Assembly (NCBI GenBank): GCA_037903355.1
Contig: JBAJFE010000004.1
Location: 3,658,001-3,722,000 of the forward strand
DNA length: 64,000 nt
Source of the DNA: Trichuris trichiura
Lineage: Eukaryota > Nematoda > Enoplea > Trichinellida > Trichuridae
Direction: 5' to 3'
A program made the translations under genes and the position numbers. Every line of letters starts with the position of its first letter. Position 1 is the stretch's first letter. The notes below the pieces were generated by a model. It did not search any database. It saw only the letters and a program-made list of their open reading frames with translations, and was not told where the DNA came from. Of this stretch, positions 33,847 to 48,200 are shown piece by piece.

Positions 33847-36800
33847 GATCTGATTTTGCCAAAGACACTGACGGAGGAAAGCCCGCCGCAGTCAGCAGCG
33901 GACGCAGAGGAGAGCAAAGCGTTTTCGTCTGCGACTGTTTGTCGTAAGCGAATCTCGACGGTTAAGCGGTGTAGCAAAGGTGGTGGCGGGAGCGCGGCAG
34001 GTGGCAGCACTGGCGGTGGCTCGTCGTCGTCATCGAGCCGAGGTGTTGGCGGCGACAAAAGACGCGGTTCCAAGTGCGCCAAGAGTCGTCGCAATGCCGC
34101 CCAAGCAATAGCCGCCATGTTGAACAATCATTTGGCTCCAGACGTGGCCAAGCACAAGGAGGACGACGAGTATATTCACAGCGTTGTGGTCACGTCAGTT
34201 AGGGATACATACGTCTTTTGTCGGGTAGGCGCAGCCGTCACTGTTCATTCATATTTGAAGTGTTAAAATATTTCCAAATTGTAGGACATGTGTGTAGTGT
34301 GCGGTAGCTTTGGCAAAGGAGTCGAAGGGTACATGGTTGCATGCATGCAGTGCGGACAATGCTACCACACGTATTGTGCCAATGTGAACGTACGTACACT
34401 TTGTCCTTTTTTGCCATTCAAAAATTTTCATCAACGAACGTTCGCTTCGTTGTTAGCTCAATTACGTCATTGTGAATCGCGGTTGGCGCTGCTTGGATTG
34501 TACCGTATGCGAAGGCTGCGGTCGCGGTGATGACGAACAGTATTTGTTACTATGCGATGAATGCGATATTTCTTACCACACCTATTGCCTCTCTCCGCCA
34601 TTGGACGCGATCCCGCAGGGCGCATGGCGTTGCAAATGGTGAGTTTTCGATGCGTTCAAGCGGCTCGTCTCCGTTAAGGGTTGATCAAAGAAAAAAATTG
34701 TTCAAGGTGTTCCTCTTGCCACTTTTGCGGCGTGTCGCTGTCCAACGGATCCATGGAGCTCATCGGGAACCTGCGAGCCTGTCCCAAGTGCGCAAGCTTG
34801 TTCTCCTGCCGTTTCTGTCAGGCGGAATACAAGGAGGACGACTTGATCATACTGTGCGACGTTTGCCATCGGTATTTGATGTTCAGGATGTATTGCTTTT
34901 TTTGAAAAATTCAAATTTCAAATCCGTTGATCAGATGGAGTCACGCCAGCTGCAATGGACTCACTTCGGACGAGATGCTGTCCAAAGCGGCCGACGCTGG
35001 CTTCGTCTGCGTCCTGTGCAGACCCGGGAGCGGAGCGGCCATTGGCGACGAGTCGTTTTCCAATTCGAAACGTACGCTCAGGCAAAAGTGTCTCTCCTTT
35101 TTTGGAAATGCGCAATTTTCCGTTCCTTCAGCTTCAATGCAATTCGTCATCGAAGGAGTGTTGTTGACCAAACATGGCTTGTCAACGGTGCAATGGCGGC
35201 CAAAGTCGTCAAGTCCATTGCCCATTAACTCAGGCGAAGCTGCGTGCGATTCACCGTCCCTTCCGTGCGCGTCAAGCGACAACGGTGGACCCACTGACTT
35301 GGTCAGTGCACCCGCTAGTACCTTTCGACAATTGATTCGCCAGGAACCATACGACAGTAAGATAAACGATTCTTTGCTTTAATTACGGGCTCACTGTTTT
35401 TTGATGATTAGGCGCCAAGTCTGCCTTCTGTCTTTATGTATTATTCATTGAGAAGTTCCTATTTACATTTGTTAAGTCATTCGCGCCAGCCAAAGTAAAT
35501 ATCGGTGCGGTATATTGGAGTGCTTATTAAGGCATAATAGGTGTTTACTACAGCGTGCGGAAGCATGCGTGAAAACGCGAACGGAAAAACGACTAATAAA
35601 GTTATTTAGGTTTTGTTGTTTTCTTACAAAGAAGTTGCTTACCTATTTTCGCGGTATTCCATTGCTTTCAGAACTGAATGACGCTGAAAGCGCGACATGC
35701 GAGGCGGCAGTGCCAAATGTTTGTACGGACTTGTCGACTATTGACAGCGTCGCTGATCGCCAAAAACGTTCGAGAACGCGGAAGCAGTGCAAAATTGGAA
35801 TTGGCGGTTTTCACGCTCGCTTAAGTCGTCAGCGTCCAGAAAAGCCTCTGTCGGAAAGTCGACCGGAAAACGATTCCATCTTGAATGAAGTTGTCAAAGA
35901 TGGCGTCGCTGCAACTGACCCCGCGGAAGCGGTCCCTACTGGCGACGCAACTGCGGACAAACCGAAGAAAAGGAAACGAACCCGCCGGAAAGCTCTTCTC
36001 GAAGACCTCTACCCTCGATACATACAGGTACGGCCTTTTTGCAGGTTCGTTGAGTATCAAGCAACTTTTTTGGCTTTAGGATTCTTTTTTCGCTACCGCT
36101 TCGGTTGACGGCAGCGAAGCCCCGCAGCCATTGGAGGAGATGAAAACGTCTTTCACTGAAGGTAGACTGTCGGAGTGCGAACTCAGTCAGGAAGCTATAA
36201 GGAAAGCGGACAAGTTAATTGTAAGTTGATTTGCATATTCTCGCGCTTTCAAAGCGCTTGCACGATTGGTCGTCGCGACAGGTGTTCAAAGGGCGAAGGT
36301 CTCCAGCTCGCCAGGAGTCGCTTCTGACGGAAAATATAGACTTGGCCGAAAGCGAGGATATATTTCCTCACGAATTGGTCCATCACGATTTCACCAATCT
36401 TTTGAACATGCTAATGCAAGGCGATATTGATCCAATGGGTCAGGATGCGGGTAAGCCAACTAAGCTCAATAGTAGCCCATTGCCTATACAATGCGAGTGG
36501 CCTAATTAGGAATTGGCGCTATGGACAACGCTGAAATGGAAAACTTAATAATGGACAACGTGTTGGACGGTGAACTTCATGCCGCCAACGCGGAAATGCA
36601 GCCCGCCGCAGTGTCGAGTCCAAGCTCGATGAGATCGAATGGTCAGTGCGTTGAAGCAGTGGCGGAAACGGTGCCTCAAGCACCTCCTCCTCCTTCATTC
36701 GGCCAGCTGAGCGTCGATCCTTTTTTGGGATCCGTCGTTCCCACCGCCTTCAACGGTGAACAAGAAATCGAGTAAGTTATTGTTTCCACCTTCCTGTCGT

Positions 36801-39800
36801 TATGCCATACTGACCATAATTATGTTATTGTAAACCTGCATATATTTTTTTTAGTTTCGCTTGCAGAAGTGCCGATGCTTCGTCCGCCGATTGTTGCTGC
36901 CAACGGTATACTATTCAAAGTCTTTACTACCAATCTTAGATATGACAGCTTCCTTTCCAGTACACGTTTTAGTGTGCTCAGTCGAACCCAACCAATTTTA
37001 CTCACTATTTGCTTATCATTACGTTATTTGCATCATATATACAAAGAATAACCTTTTCGCAACGCTCTTAAAAAGAATAAGTGTATCCCCCGTAGGTTAG
37101 TGTTGTAAATTAAGGCTATATTACCAGGATAGATGCTAATATTTAGATAGCCAAATACGTACTATGGCCTTCGAGGACAGGGCTGTATTAAGGGTAGTAT
37201 GAATAAGTGTTTCGAAGACGTTTTCCCAAAATAGGCAGGCAAGAGTTGCTGAAGAGAGTGCGCGCCATAGGTTTAACCGACCGTATTGTTCTTTAAGGAT
37301 TCCAGCCCAACCGTACGCCCACGCTGGCTTACCATCGGGGGAAGAACAGATGATCAAAAGGTGCGCGTCGCAAGGTCAGGGTGACATGAAGAACCATTTG
37401 GAACGTTGGGAGCAAGACGAACCTTTGGGCAATCGGGCCTCCATTGCGGCCGTACTGTATGCCAATTTGAATTTCCCCGACTTGAAGCGTCGATATCCTG
37501 TCTGGAATGACCGAGTGAAGCGAATAGCGAAACTTTGGCGTTCGCTGAAACAGGACGCCAGACAGCGTTACGTCCAAATGGCCCGAGTTAATCGGTCGGC
37601 AATGCGACTGGAGACCAAAGCACGAAATAAGGCTATAATGGCAGGTCACCACGATTCATCGTCATCATCCAAAGGTGGAGCTCCGAATGTCTGCGTCGGC
37701 GCTACAAGAGATTATCGTCGTTTGCAATCACCGCTTGTATCGCCTGCATCGTCGGTCAGCTCATACGATATTCAACAACAAGTGCCAACACCTCAACCAC
37801 AACAGCAACAACAACAACAACAGCTCCATCTGCCTGTTCACGCAGTTGTCCAACAGTCAGAATCGATGGTGGTACCGTCATCCGCTTCGTATGGTTTCCA
37901 TTCGAGCATGATGTCACCAAGAGTGGGTCACAACGTCGGCTGTTTCCCAATGCACGGCTCCGGGCAGAATCAAAGCTATCTATCCGAAGCGGATCCTCAA
38001 TTTCAAACTGACATCCAAATTCAGCAGCTGCCCGAATACGATAGAGTTCAGCGAATGCTCCCTAGCCACCAGGTGCTGCTGCACGCGTACACGCTTTAAC
38101 TCTTTATACATATTTATTTATTATGCAGCCTAATGCCTATTCCAATGTTGGTCCGATGATGCAGCAACCAAGCGTCCATCAGCAGCAGAAGGAATTTCTT
38201 GCTGCAACAGGTATGGATTAGAGTGATTTCTTTTCTTTTTTTTTTTGATAACAGTTCTTCGGATATTCATTCAGCTGAGTGTGACAAGTCCAACTATGTC
38301 GCAGGCGTAATGCCCGACATGGCGGGAGCACCAATGGGATACGAACAGCAGAACAGATATTACGATGACAACTCGTCGGCGTCGTCACCTTCATTGTACG
38401 GCCAAATTGGGGCGAGGGAAATGGCCGCTTCGTCTGCAACTTTTTGCAGAGATGTGACGGGTGTCGTGCAACATTCGCCTTTACCACAGCACCACCGAGA
38501 CAATCGCCGTTGGTCAGTCGACGGTAGCGGTGGTGTCCCCAATGCTCTTTCGAATCAGGCGCCCATTTGTCCCGGTCACGCTAATACTATGGCCAGCGGC
38601 GTTGGTGGTCAAATGGAATCACCCTCTGTTGTTGTTAGCGGTCGCGGCGGTGGTGGTGGTGGTAGTTACGCGCCCAGGCAAATTGTCGACCGAGGCATGA
38701 CGGTCGCGCAAACTCAGGTCACTTCCGGTTCGTCAATGCAATCGCAGAGCGAGCCGGAAGACTGGTTGATGCAAATTCAATTCAATCTGGTTAGGCAGCA
38801 AAACGCTTTGGAAAGGGAGCTGGCCCAGCTAAGACGGACCAAGAAGAGTACCTCTTCAAAGCAAAGACAAATGCGTAAAAATGGAATTGAACCACCGCAG
38901 GCTGACCAGCAAGCGTTGGCCAACCTGTCGGAGCGCATAGCCGAACGGCAGAAACAATTGGACAGAATTAGAAAACAGCTCAAGCAGAACACGTCCGCTA
39001 TGACGGAGGAAAGGGAGAAAAGGGAAAGCGTTGGTTCATTGTCGTCGTCTTCGGTCGATTCTAGTCTTTGTCAGGTGCCGCCATCGATCCCTATTCAGCC
39101 TCCGCCTTACTCCCAAATTCGTCAAAAGACAATGACGGACGATGCTATTACCTCAGCAGTTCCGGTTTCTCAAGACGGTAGTATGTATCGCCTATCGACA
39201 GCCTACAGCGGCATGCCGATGCCAACGCAAATGGTTAACAATGATCAAACCGTTCCGGCAAGCCCATTTCCAGTGTGGCAGCATAGAGCCGTACAGACTG
39301 CTTCAACTACTAGCTACGTCAGCTCGGAAAATGACCAAGTTAATAACATTATGCGTAATAGTAATTTGGTACGTATATCGGCGCCCACACCGCCTCCGAG
39401 GCAGTCCTGTCCGTCGGCAGTTGGTGCTTTAACATCTGCGTGCACTCCGGTTAGGCCTAACTACGACGCTTCGTCTTCGGTTACGGAAACGCTTCAGGTA
39501 CGTTGCGGAGCGCCTCTTGTCTCATGCCCGCCGCAACACGAACAGCCAGAGATAACGTCACCGCCGTATGGTAGGTTTTAAGTTTTTCTTTTCAAAAAAG
39601 ACAACTTAACAACGAGCTTCGGCCGTTTGCAGAAATTAAGAAAGTGAAGCGAACCAGAAAGCGCAAAGTGAGTAGCCCTACGGAGAACGGTATGACGACA
39701 GGGAACAAAACCTCTCCGTGGCCAACTTAAGCTTGAATCGTATTGCAGCCTCGTTCGACTACGTCAGCTTCAATCGTTTGTGCTGCTTTCCCATTCTCGA

Positions 39801-42800
39801 TTCTTTGGCTCACAAATACGACGCCGACGTTGTGTGGGTGTTCCGCATGATTTTGATCAGAGTTTGCGCGGAGAAGAGTTTCGGTAAGGCGCGCCCTTTT
39901 TTGGAGGCGCTTACATTGCCAGCGCGACCCTGTATTAGTTGCAGATATGAAAGAACCTTTGGAAATCTCGTCAGCGAGCTATTGTAGCAGCGGTCAGGAC
40001 GTAGCGCTTCCAGAAGGGGACCAAAAACGGGTAAATAACAAGTTCTGTTGGCTACAAGTCTCCAAAGTTTCAAAATTTAGTTTGAATGTTTGAATATTGT
40101 AATTGATTTTCAGGCTAGGAAACGAAACAGAAAGATGGGCAGGTCGAAAGGCTCGTCGGACGGCTGCATTGTCGGCGAGGGGGCGTTGCTGGTCGACCAA
40201 CTTTTTAGTCAGCTGCACCATCTGGCGCCGCTGATGATTGAGGAGCCTCAACCGGCGTTCGACCCTTTGGTCTCAACTATGTACGGCGTCACGCCGCTGT
40301 CAACACGTAGGCAAAATTTCGTCGCTTCTTTTTCCTTTGACTTGTTGAGACCTTAAGGTAGACCGTTCGTCGTTGGCACAAGGGTGGGATACTTGAAGCT
40401 GAACTTTGCCAACGATTACTACCGCAACTTTCCGCATCCGGTCAAGGAGACGCCAACAAGTCGATATCCATACCAGCAGCGACCGGAGCAACAACAACAG
40501 TCGGTTACCATTGAATGCGACGATTCTTCTTCGCTTCTCGACGGACGGTGAAATATAGAAGTTCTTTGAGAGAACGATTTGTAATTTCAAAAGTTTTTTT
40601 TTGTTTGCAGTTCCACCGACAGTCCGGTAGAGTTGGTGTACAGCGACAGTTCGAGCGTGGACGAAGAAATTCTGCCCAATTATCCATTTTTAAAGCCGGT
40701 GCTTCCCCCAGAAGGGCGTTTGTCGCCCAATTTCAGGCTGGTCGCTCCGGTGCTGCACAGGGCGGTACCCAGCGACCCTCCCCCCGGCGTACTGTATCAG
40801 TTGTTCAAGGCAAGCAACGGTTCGCCGGCCGAGCCAAAGACGGTAAATGTGACGGTGACGCTGGAACCGGCGGTTGCATCCAACGTGTCCAACGTGCTGC
40901 GAACGCTTGCCTCGATGCTCAATGTTGAGGTGCCGAACCACTTTGAACTTCATATGGATACGCCTCCTCAAACGCCGGATAAAATTGTCAGCGGTAACGA
41001 CGGGATGCCTTTCGTCGTTGGTCTCCATGGATGAATGTTGATTCGTAGGTCGCGAGTACGCGGATAACGCCGGACAGGCGGTGTGTAGCCAGTGCGCTAC
41101 GGCCCTTCACCAGACGGCGTTGAAAATTCGACTGGCCGAGCTTGGTCTGACTCCCAAAGATGACGTATACGATTGGTTGCCCGCAAGGGCGTCTTCGTAA
41201 TGAGAATATCATTTATTGCTTTGCTTTTAGGACACGGAAGAGATCGTATTCTGCAGCGAGGCGTGTTACTCCCACTTTGCCGCCAAAACGAAGTTGAGCG
41301 TCGGTTCCAGCTGCCTTAAGGTTGATTGTTGTTGTTGTCTTCTTGTGATTAGTTTTAAAAATCCATTCCAGCGCATTCACGCGCCTTCAACCGCCTATGA
41401 CAGCTCGTCCGAACTCTATGCCGGGGAAAGTAGTGTAGACGAGTTCAAATTGGACGAGGTTATTCGAAGCGTCGTTGGTACGTCGGCTGTTTACGGTAGC
41501 GGCGGCGGCGCTTCCAAAGAGGCTATAGTCCACGTCAGAGATTTGCCAAAGTTGAAAGATTATCTTCCAGCGGACGTTGAATGTCAGGGAATCTCTTATC
41601 AGGTATTGAATCTGCTTTAATAGCAGCAGTAGAGCTATTTCTTTTTGCTACAGGAAACCAGAATGGAAAAGAAGTTGAAAGGTGCTCGATGGCAGATTTA
41701 CAGCACTTGCCAAAAGTCGCTGTCCAAAGTTCGATTGGCCAATAGTCCCGAATCGGTATTTCGAACATTTCATTCACGCGCGCGCGCGCGCGTCCATTCA
41801 CCTTTGACGCTTTGCAGCTTTGGAAAGAGATGCTTCCAGTCCTATGGCAGCCGTTTGGTTTGCCGCCGGATACTCGTCAATGCCAACTATGCTCAGACGT
41901 TGGCGACGGCGTTAGCGAAGTTTGCGGGCGGTAAAACTTTATTGTTTACGTTAGTAGTCTGAGTAAACAATATGCAAATTGCACAGGTTACTCAATATGG
42001 ACGCCGGTCGTTGGGTGCACGTCAACTGCGCCTTGTGGTCGGCGGAAGTTTACGAAACAATGGACGGTGGTTTGGTTAACGTGGAGCAGGCGGCTCGACG
42101 TGCCGCAATTTCCCGGTGCGCTCTATGTAACCATGCGGGAGCTACCATTCCATGCTACAAATTACGATGCAATAGCACGTTTCATTTGAAGTGCGCTGTT
42201 GACAGCCGCTGCACCTTTCTGCTTGATAAGGTGAGCAGCAGCATAAATTACCTAAACACCTGTCAATTACCTTTACGCTTAAATAAATCGCCTCCACCTT
42301 ATCTTAATTTGTTTATCCTGCCAACAGATAATAACATTGAAAGTATACTTACGTATTACGCTAAAAGACCAGTAGGAAGTGTAATATAAAAGTTTCGGAT
42401 GTTTTTTTTTAGACGATGTACTGCTTCGAGCATACGCCTCTTTCGCGAGAAAACGTGCTGACGAATTTGGCAGTGTACCGCAAGGTCTTCATAGACCGAG
42501 ACGAAAACAAACTTCTGGCAAAGTGAGACATTGACGCATTCCTTATCAGCAGTCGGCGCGTGAGATTGAAAATATTTAAATTTTTTTAGGCTCTACCAGC
42601 AGGGCCAATCGGGAGGCGAATGGGCAATGCGAATTGGCACGCTGATATTCCATCACGTTGGACAACTGCTGCCGGAACAATTGCCGAATTTCCATACGCG
42701 AGACTTTGTCTATCCCGTAGGCTTTGCTCAGTGAACTTTCATTCGTAGACGGGAATTGAAAGCGGGTTTTTCTTTTTGTTTAGGTCGGCTATTCCGTGTC

Positions 42801-44371
42801 GCGTGTTTACTGGTCCATTTCGCATCCGAAACGTCGTCAGGTGTACCATTGTCACATTGACGATGTGGACGGCCAACCGATGTTTTCCGTGACCGTTAAA
42901 AACGCGGCCGCTGTCGATCAGAAGTTCCAATCTCGTTGCCTAACCGGTAGGCCCCGCGACGCGCTTAATTTATTAGCAGTTTTTGGCGAACGACCTCTCT
43001 GTTGCAGAATTATGGCGAGAAAACGTACTCAGACCTTTGAATTCAATGCGTCATCATTCGGACGTGCTGAAGCTTTTCCCAAAGTATGTAAGCGGCGAAG
43101 GGCTGTTCGGTCTTACGGAACCGGGCATTCAAAAAATGTTGGAATCGGTAAGGGCATTGTTGTTGTTGTTGTTGTAGAAAAATAATGCATATATTAAAAT
43201 TTAGCTTCCCGGAATAGATAGTCTCGTTACGTACGAGTTCAAGTACGGAAGGTGTCCGCTGCTTGAATTGCCGCTTGCTGTCAATCCAAGTTGTTCGGCA
43301 AGATGCGAGCCACGTTTTCGTACCAACGTGAAGCGGTATGGCAACGCCGTCGGTCAGCTTCCGTCTGATCATTCTGATTGATCCTTTGGCAGACCGCACA
43401 AGTTGAACGCAGCCACTGCTCACTCGATCCAGAGCTTATTGGCCTTCAGCGGCCTTAGTAGCGATTCGTTGTTCTATTCTTTTGGCAATCGCCAAAGCAT
43501 GGTTGCAAAGTGTACCAACTATAGAAAATTGAAGCAGGAGTGGCCGAACAATGTTTATCTTGCGCGAAGCAAAATTCAAGGACTTGGTCTTTTCGCCAAG
43601 CGGGATATCGAAATGAACGCTATGGTGATCGAATACATTGGCGAGGTGATACGCAACGAGGTATAATACCGCTTTTGCACTTTGCCTCCAAAAGTGCTCA
43701 ACCCAACTGATGACGTCATTGAGTAGTACGCTGAAAGCGGAGGCGTTGTTCCGCTAATCAGCGTTGGAAAAATCCGTTTGAAAAAAAAAGAAAGAAAATC
43801 ACTTCTGCCGACAACGATAAGTGGCAGCGAGGCTTTTGCTACTGGATATATCGTTGCAGATAAAAGTGTTTTTCTTTTCTTTTCAAAATAACGTTTTTCC
43901 TGGCGCCGACAGAGATAAAGCGTTACAACAGTAGAGATGAAGTCGTTAGAGAATAATTTTCAACCTAAAGGCACGATCGATTATCCTTTTTTATTTAAGG
44001 TGGCTGAACGTCGCGAGAAGAGATATCAGGAACGTAATCGAGGCGTCTACATGTTTCGGCTTGACAGCGATTGGGTAATTGACGCAACAATGGCTGGCGG
44101 GCCTGCTCGTTACATAAACCACTCTTGCGATCCCAACTGCATCGCGGAGCGTATAGAATTAGACAGGGAAGCTCGAATTGTAATCATGAGCTGTCGTCCC
44201 ATTTGCAAAGGCGAAGAGGTAAGCCCGCGACTGTATACGAACTTGTATGCGCAAGATCATTTCGGTTTTCACCTTCAGCTCACGTACGATTACCAGTTCG
44301 ACTTCGAAGATGACACTAGCAAGTTACCTTGCCTCTGCAATGCTCCCAATTGTCGAAAGTGGATGAATTAG
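33847..44371 (+). CDS. KMT2C/D-like: Histone H3K4 methyltransferase, KMT2C/D (trr, SET-16) family, multi-exon, 5' end not placed
   Basis: The KMT2C/D (COMPASS-like) enzyme monomethylates H3 lysine 4 at enhancers in the nucleus. Exons in order show a PHD-finger cluster (34285-35030; [10 protein letters not shown], then [14 protein letters not shown] and [18 protein letters not shown]), a [20 protein letters not shown] motif, an HMG-box-like region (37395-37620, [20 protein letters not shown]), a polyglutamine run (37796-37825), a coiled coil (38760-38990), an extended PHD (41819-42500; [18 protein letters not shown]), FYRN and FYRC (42590-43230) and SET plus post-SET (43540-44368) with NHSCDPNC and [13 protein letters not shown]. 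Most introns are 50-60 bp; one of 339 bp (43661-43999) splits SET. The domain order separates it from KMT2A/B. No ATG fits the first exon, which seems to start after an acceptor near 33846, so a 5' exon is missing. The C-terminus ends right after post-SET, as usual. Confidence 0.93.
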
Positions 44372-45210
44372 TCTTCTTCTTCTTCTATGTTTTTATCGAT
44401 TTTTAATTGAGACTCAGACGTGGCCCCTGGCAATTCAGGGTCACCTTTTTTCTATAGCGGGGCGATTCAAGTATTTTCAAATCGCCTCGATTGTTCGTTG
44501 AAATACGTTGCGGTTCGAGCTTCTTTTTCCATACCGTCGTTGCAGGCCGCACAATGTTTCAATGGTGCTGGCGCGCGTCCGCCCGCGCGCGCTCCCATCC
44601 GCGCTATGATCGTTTTCTCTCTCTCTTTTTCTTTTTCTCTCTTTCTTCCCCTTTCCAGGCGGCGTTAGTGTTAACAGCCGTTTGTTAATGTAAAACTACC
44701 TTTTCTTGTCAAAAACTATCCACTCGTTTTTGAACGTTTTATAAAAGAGTTTTGGATTTGTATACGTTCATCGTCATTTTTTAAAAATTCTAACTTGTTC
44801 TTTTCCAAGTTGCTTCTCTACGGCCAGTGGGTTTGTTTGCCGTCGGCGCATGTCGGCTAGCCGTTCCTTATTGTCCCTTATTAACTGTACATATATAATA
44901 TGGATAGCGAAAAGTCGTTTTGCTTTATTGCCCGCCCAAACTGCCGTATAGTTTTGCCGACACCTTTCAAAGCTGTTGTAAAAAAAAGATCGGACAGTTA
45001 TTATCCCGCGCATTGCCTCTTCCAACGGAAGCGCGCGCGCGTTGGGAAGCGTAGGCGACTGCGACGACAGTAAAATATTGTTTGTCCGCTTAGACTTTAT
45101 CGGACGAAACATGACGCACCGCTCGCGCTGATAGGCATATGTGTTTGTCATGGCGTCATTTCGCCTAAGGCAGTGTTTTGTATACGGTCACCCTCGCCGG
45201 TCGAGGAGGG
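44372..45210. other. Intergenic, between KMT2-type gene and SREBP gene
   Basis: It contains short GC repeats (GCGCGCGC near 44580 and 45035) and a CT-rich tract at 44615-44655. No further gene; it probably holds the SREBP promoter or 5' untranslated sequence. Confidence 0.45.
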
Positions 45211-48200
45211 ATGATGATCTCAGCGTCGGACAATTATGTCGACTACAATGGAGTAGCAAGGCCAACCGGCTGGAATGGCTGTATAGGGCTGCCAAAAATG
45301 GAACCCTCCTATCGACTAACCGAACATGGTCAGCACAAGAACCAGACGACTGAAATGACATCTTACTGGCACCATCCGGCCGCGCCGTTCTATTTTTGCA
45401 GTCAACCGACCGCCAAAACCGCGTACCATCATTCGGAAGCGGGAATTGTGCGCAGTTTTGGCGAGGAGGAGGCAATGCGCGGTCCAAGTTGCATAGCAAA
45501 CAATTCAAGTTCGACTTACTTGAATGGTGGAGAGAGAAAAGACGACGAGCTGGAAATATTTTCAAATTTGATCACTTGCAGGAGGAGTAGAGCGCGCTAG
45601 TAGCATTGATAATGGTGATGGGCCATGGTACCATCAGCAAGCGACGCCGGGATCGGTTGTACCGCCAATGTTGACCATACAAAGTAATGAAGCGGCAGCG
45701 TTGAGCGGATTGGAGAATTTGACATCGCGAAGACGTCGCTGTGCTCATAGCGTCATAGAGCGGCGCTACAGAAGCAGCATCAATGAGCGGATTGCGGAAT
45801 TGAAAAGTTTGGTCGCCGGAACGGAGGCAAAGGTTGGCGTTAAACATTTTTTTGACAGAAACGTTTGTCCGTTGCACAGCATCGTATGTGTGTGTGTTGT
45901 CGTTCAGCTTAGCAAGTCGGCGATTCTTCGTACGGCAATAGAGCAGCTGAAGCGTCTACGCGAAAGCAACGACTCTTTGCGAGCCGAGAATGAACACCTG
46001 CAACGGCTGTTGTCGGAACGTCGTCATGACTTCTTGCAGAGCGAACATGGTGGCGCGTACGCCCACTCGACAACTATGGACGCCTCCGATTGGCTGAACA
46101 CTGACGCCAACGTAAGCTTTGACCACTGCCAAAATGGGCGCCAACGGTTGTTACGTAAATTTATTTCATTCAGACGTTTGAAATCTTACTTGCTTGTAAT
46201 AACGAACCATCGATGTTTATCCTATAATCATCTTATTTGCCCAAACGTTTTTCGTCCGATAGTTGAACATACATACCAGCAACGTACATTCGCCTTAACT
46301 GAGAGCATTTGAGTGTTTAGAGAACGTAATTGTTTAGATGCGCGATGCAATAGGTTGAGATCTTTGCGGTAATCAAAATGCGTTTTGTCGAATAGCCTTA
46401 GACGTTTGAGAATGCCAAATTTGGGCGCTAAGCAGTGATCAGTTTTCAAATGCGTGTTTTTGGATTAGTTTTTCAAAAAATTTGGGACACTTCATGTCAA
46501 TGGTCGTAAGGTCGACGGCCCCTTACGCCGCTGTAGCGCGATGTGGGAACGTTTTGCTCTGTTCAGCTGAGCGTTTGCGGCGGCTTCAAAGCGGAGGCGC
46601 GAATGTTGTTGGGACCACTTTTTATGACCTTAAGCGGCTATTCTTCTGTTTTGTTTTCTTATTTGAAAATTCTTGCAAATGCGTTTAAGGCATTCTGCCA
46701 ACGATCGCCGTCCAGTCGTCGCCAAATAGCCAACTTCTTTTCTATTCCCTTTGCGTTTGCATTGCCAAAATGTCTCTTTTTTTGACTGCTTTTTTCTTTT
46801 TCTACCCGCTTTTCCATTTTCGTCTTTGGCGGTGTCAGCACGCAGACTATTCGAATTTATCGAGAGAATTCCTTTACGCTTGCTGACTTTGTACGATGGC
46901 TAAGCACTGTTTTCTCCAGCTGTAAGAATTCGTATGCAACTTCGTGCTTGCTTTTTTTACTACAACTTGCGAGCGATCGACTGATCGTCAGAATGTTGCG
47001 TAAGAGTTAAATATGATTTTTTTTCGATGAGAAATTGCTCAACATTTTCTCGGTTTTAGCATCGCGCAACGAACCAAAGAAAATTGGCCCTCTTAAAGCA
47101 TTTCTTAGTAAATGAGGAAGGGTAAGCTTAGTAAGGCGCGAAAACAATTTCGCTATTTTACATAGTTTCATTTTGAAGATATAGTGTCTTCGTACGGGAC
47201 CGTATAATTTCATTTGGTTGCTTCTTTTTGTACGGATTTTTATGTCCCGTTGAAAAAACTTTTATTACTAAAATGTCCGGAGCTTTCGGGTCATTCGAGA
47301 CCCGTCATCAGCGGTCTTAAGTTGTAAATATGATTTTTGGCAGCGAATGCCATCTATCGTTTCCGAGGATTTTAAAGCGGGCATTTTTTAAAGTTTTCCG
47401 TTGGTAGATTCTTGCATTTGAGTCTGTCAGCGCAATTCTTTTTTTCATATTGCATTCATTTTTTCTTCTTTCTTTCTTCTTTTTCCTTTTTCTTTCTTTG
47501 TTCCATATATAGTGCAATCTTATCCATTTCAATTTGTTCTAATTATTTGTTTTTTCTTCTTTCCCGGTTTTTGTATTTCATCTGTTGAGTGAGCAACAAT
47601 TATACCGCGTCACAATATTTGTCCAAATCCCACTTATGTCCACTCCTTGATCGCGGCTGTAAGTCGTATTATGTCTAATATATAGTGCTTCTTTAATTCT
47701 TCTTAACCGTAAATTGTTTTCGTAATATAAAACTTTTAGTTGGAGTGGTTGCGTGCATTGCGTCGCGTGTTCCACTACGGCAGAGGCTTGTTTGGTTTTT
47801 TCCATTGTAATTTTTGGGTCCACGATTGGTCTGCCTCGCTATGTGGTTAGATTGGTGCCATTGTTAAGTATGGCTTTCGCGTTATTGTAACTTGTGAGTT
47901 TTTTTTTATGTGTTCATTGAATCTATGCTCCAGGGTGTTTCCCGTTTCACCAATGTAAATCCGTGAGCACGTACATTCAACCGCGTATACTAATCCTGTC
48001 TTTTTGTTTGCGGGGATTTTAGTTTTGTCTGTGCGAAGAATTGCCCTGAGGTTGGGCGAACTCTTGAAAAAGACTTTGAAGCCTAATCTTTTTCCTAATT
48101 GGACAATCTTTTCGTCTAAACCTGCCACATAAAGAATAACCAGACAAGTGTCGTGCGTAGTGTTTTGCTTTAGAGACTCGCGTGTGCGAAGCTTGTGGTT

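Noticed and set aside
34527..35228. 233-codon plus-strand frame
   Set aside because: It overlaps the PHD exons in another frame; the PHD cysteine pattern is in the other frames.
40515..40928. 137-codon Arg/Gln-rich plus-strand frame
   Set aside because: Out-of-frame shadow of a KMT2-type exon encoding [17 protein letters not shown].
41775..41795. Alternating CG run, possible Z-DNA or regulatory site
   Set aside because: It lies in a short intron of the KMT2-type gene; too short to claim a function.
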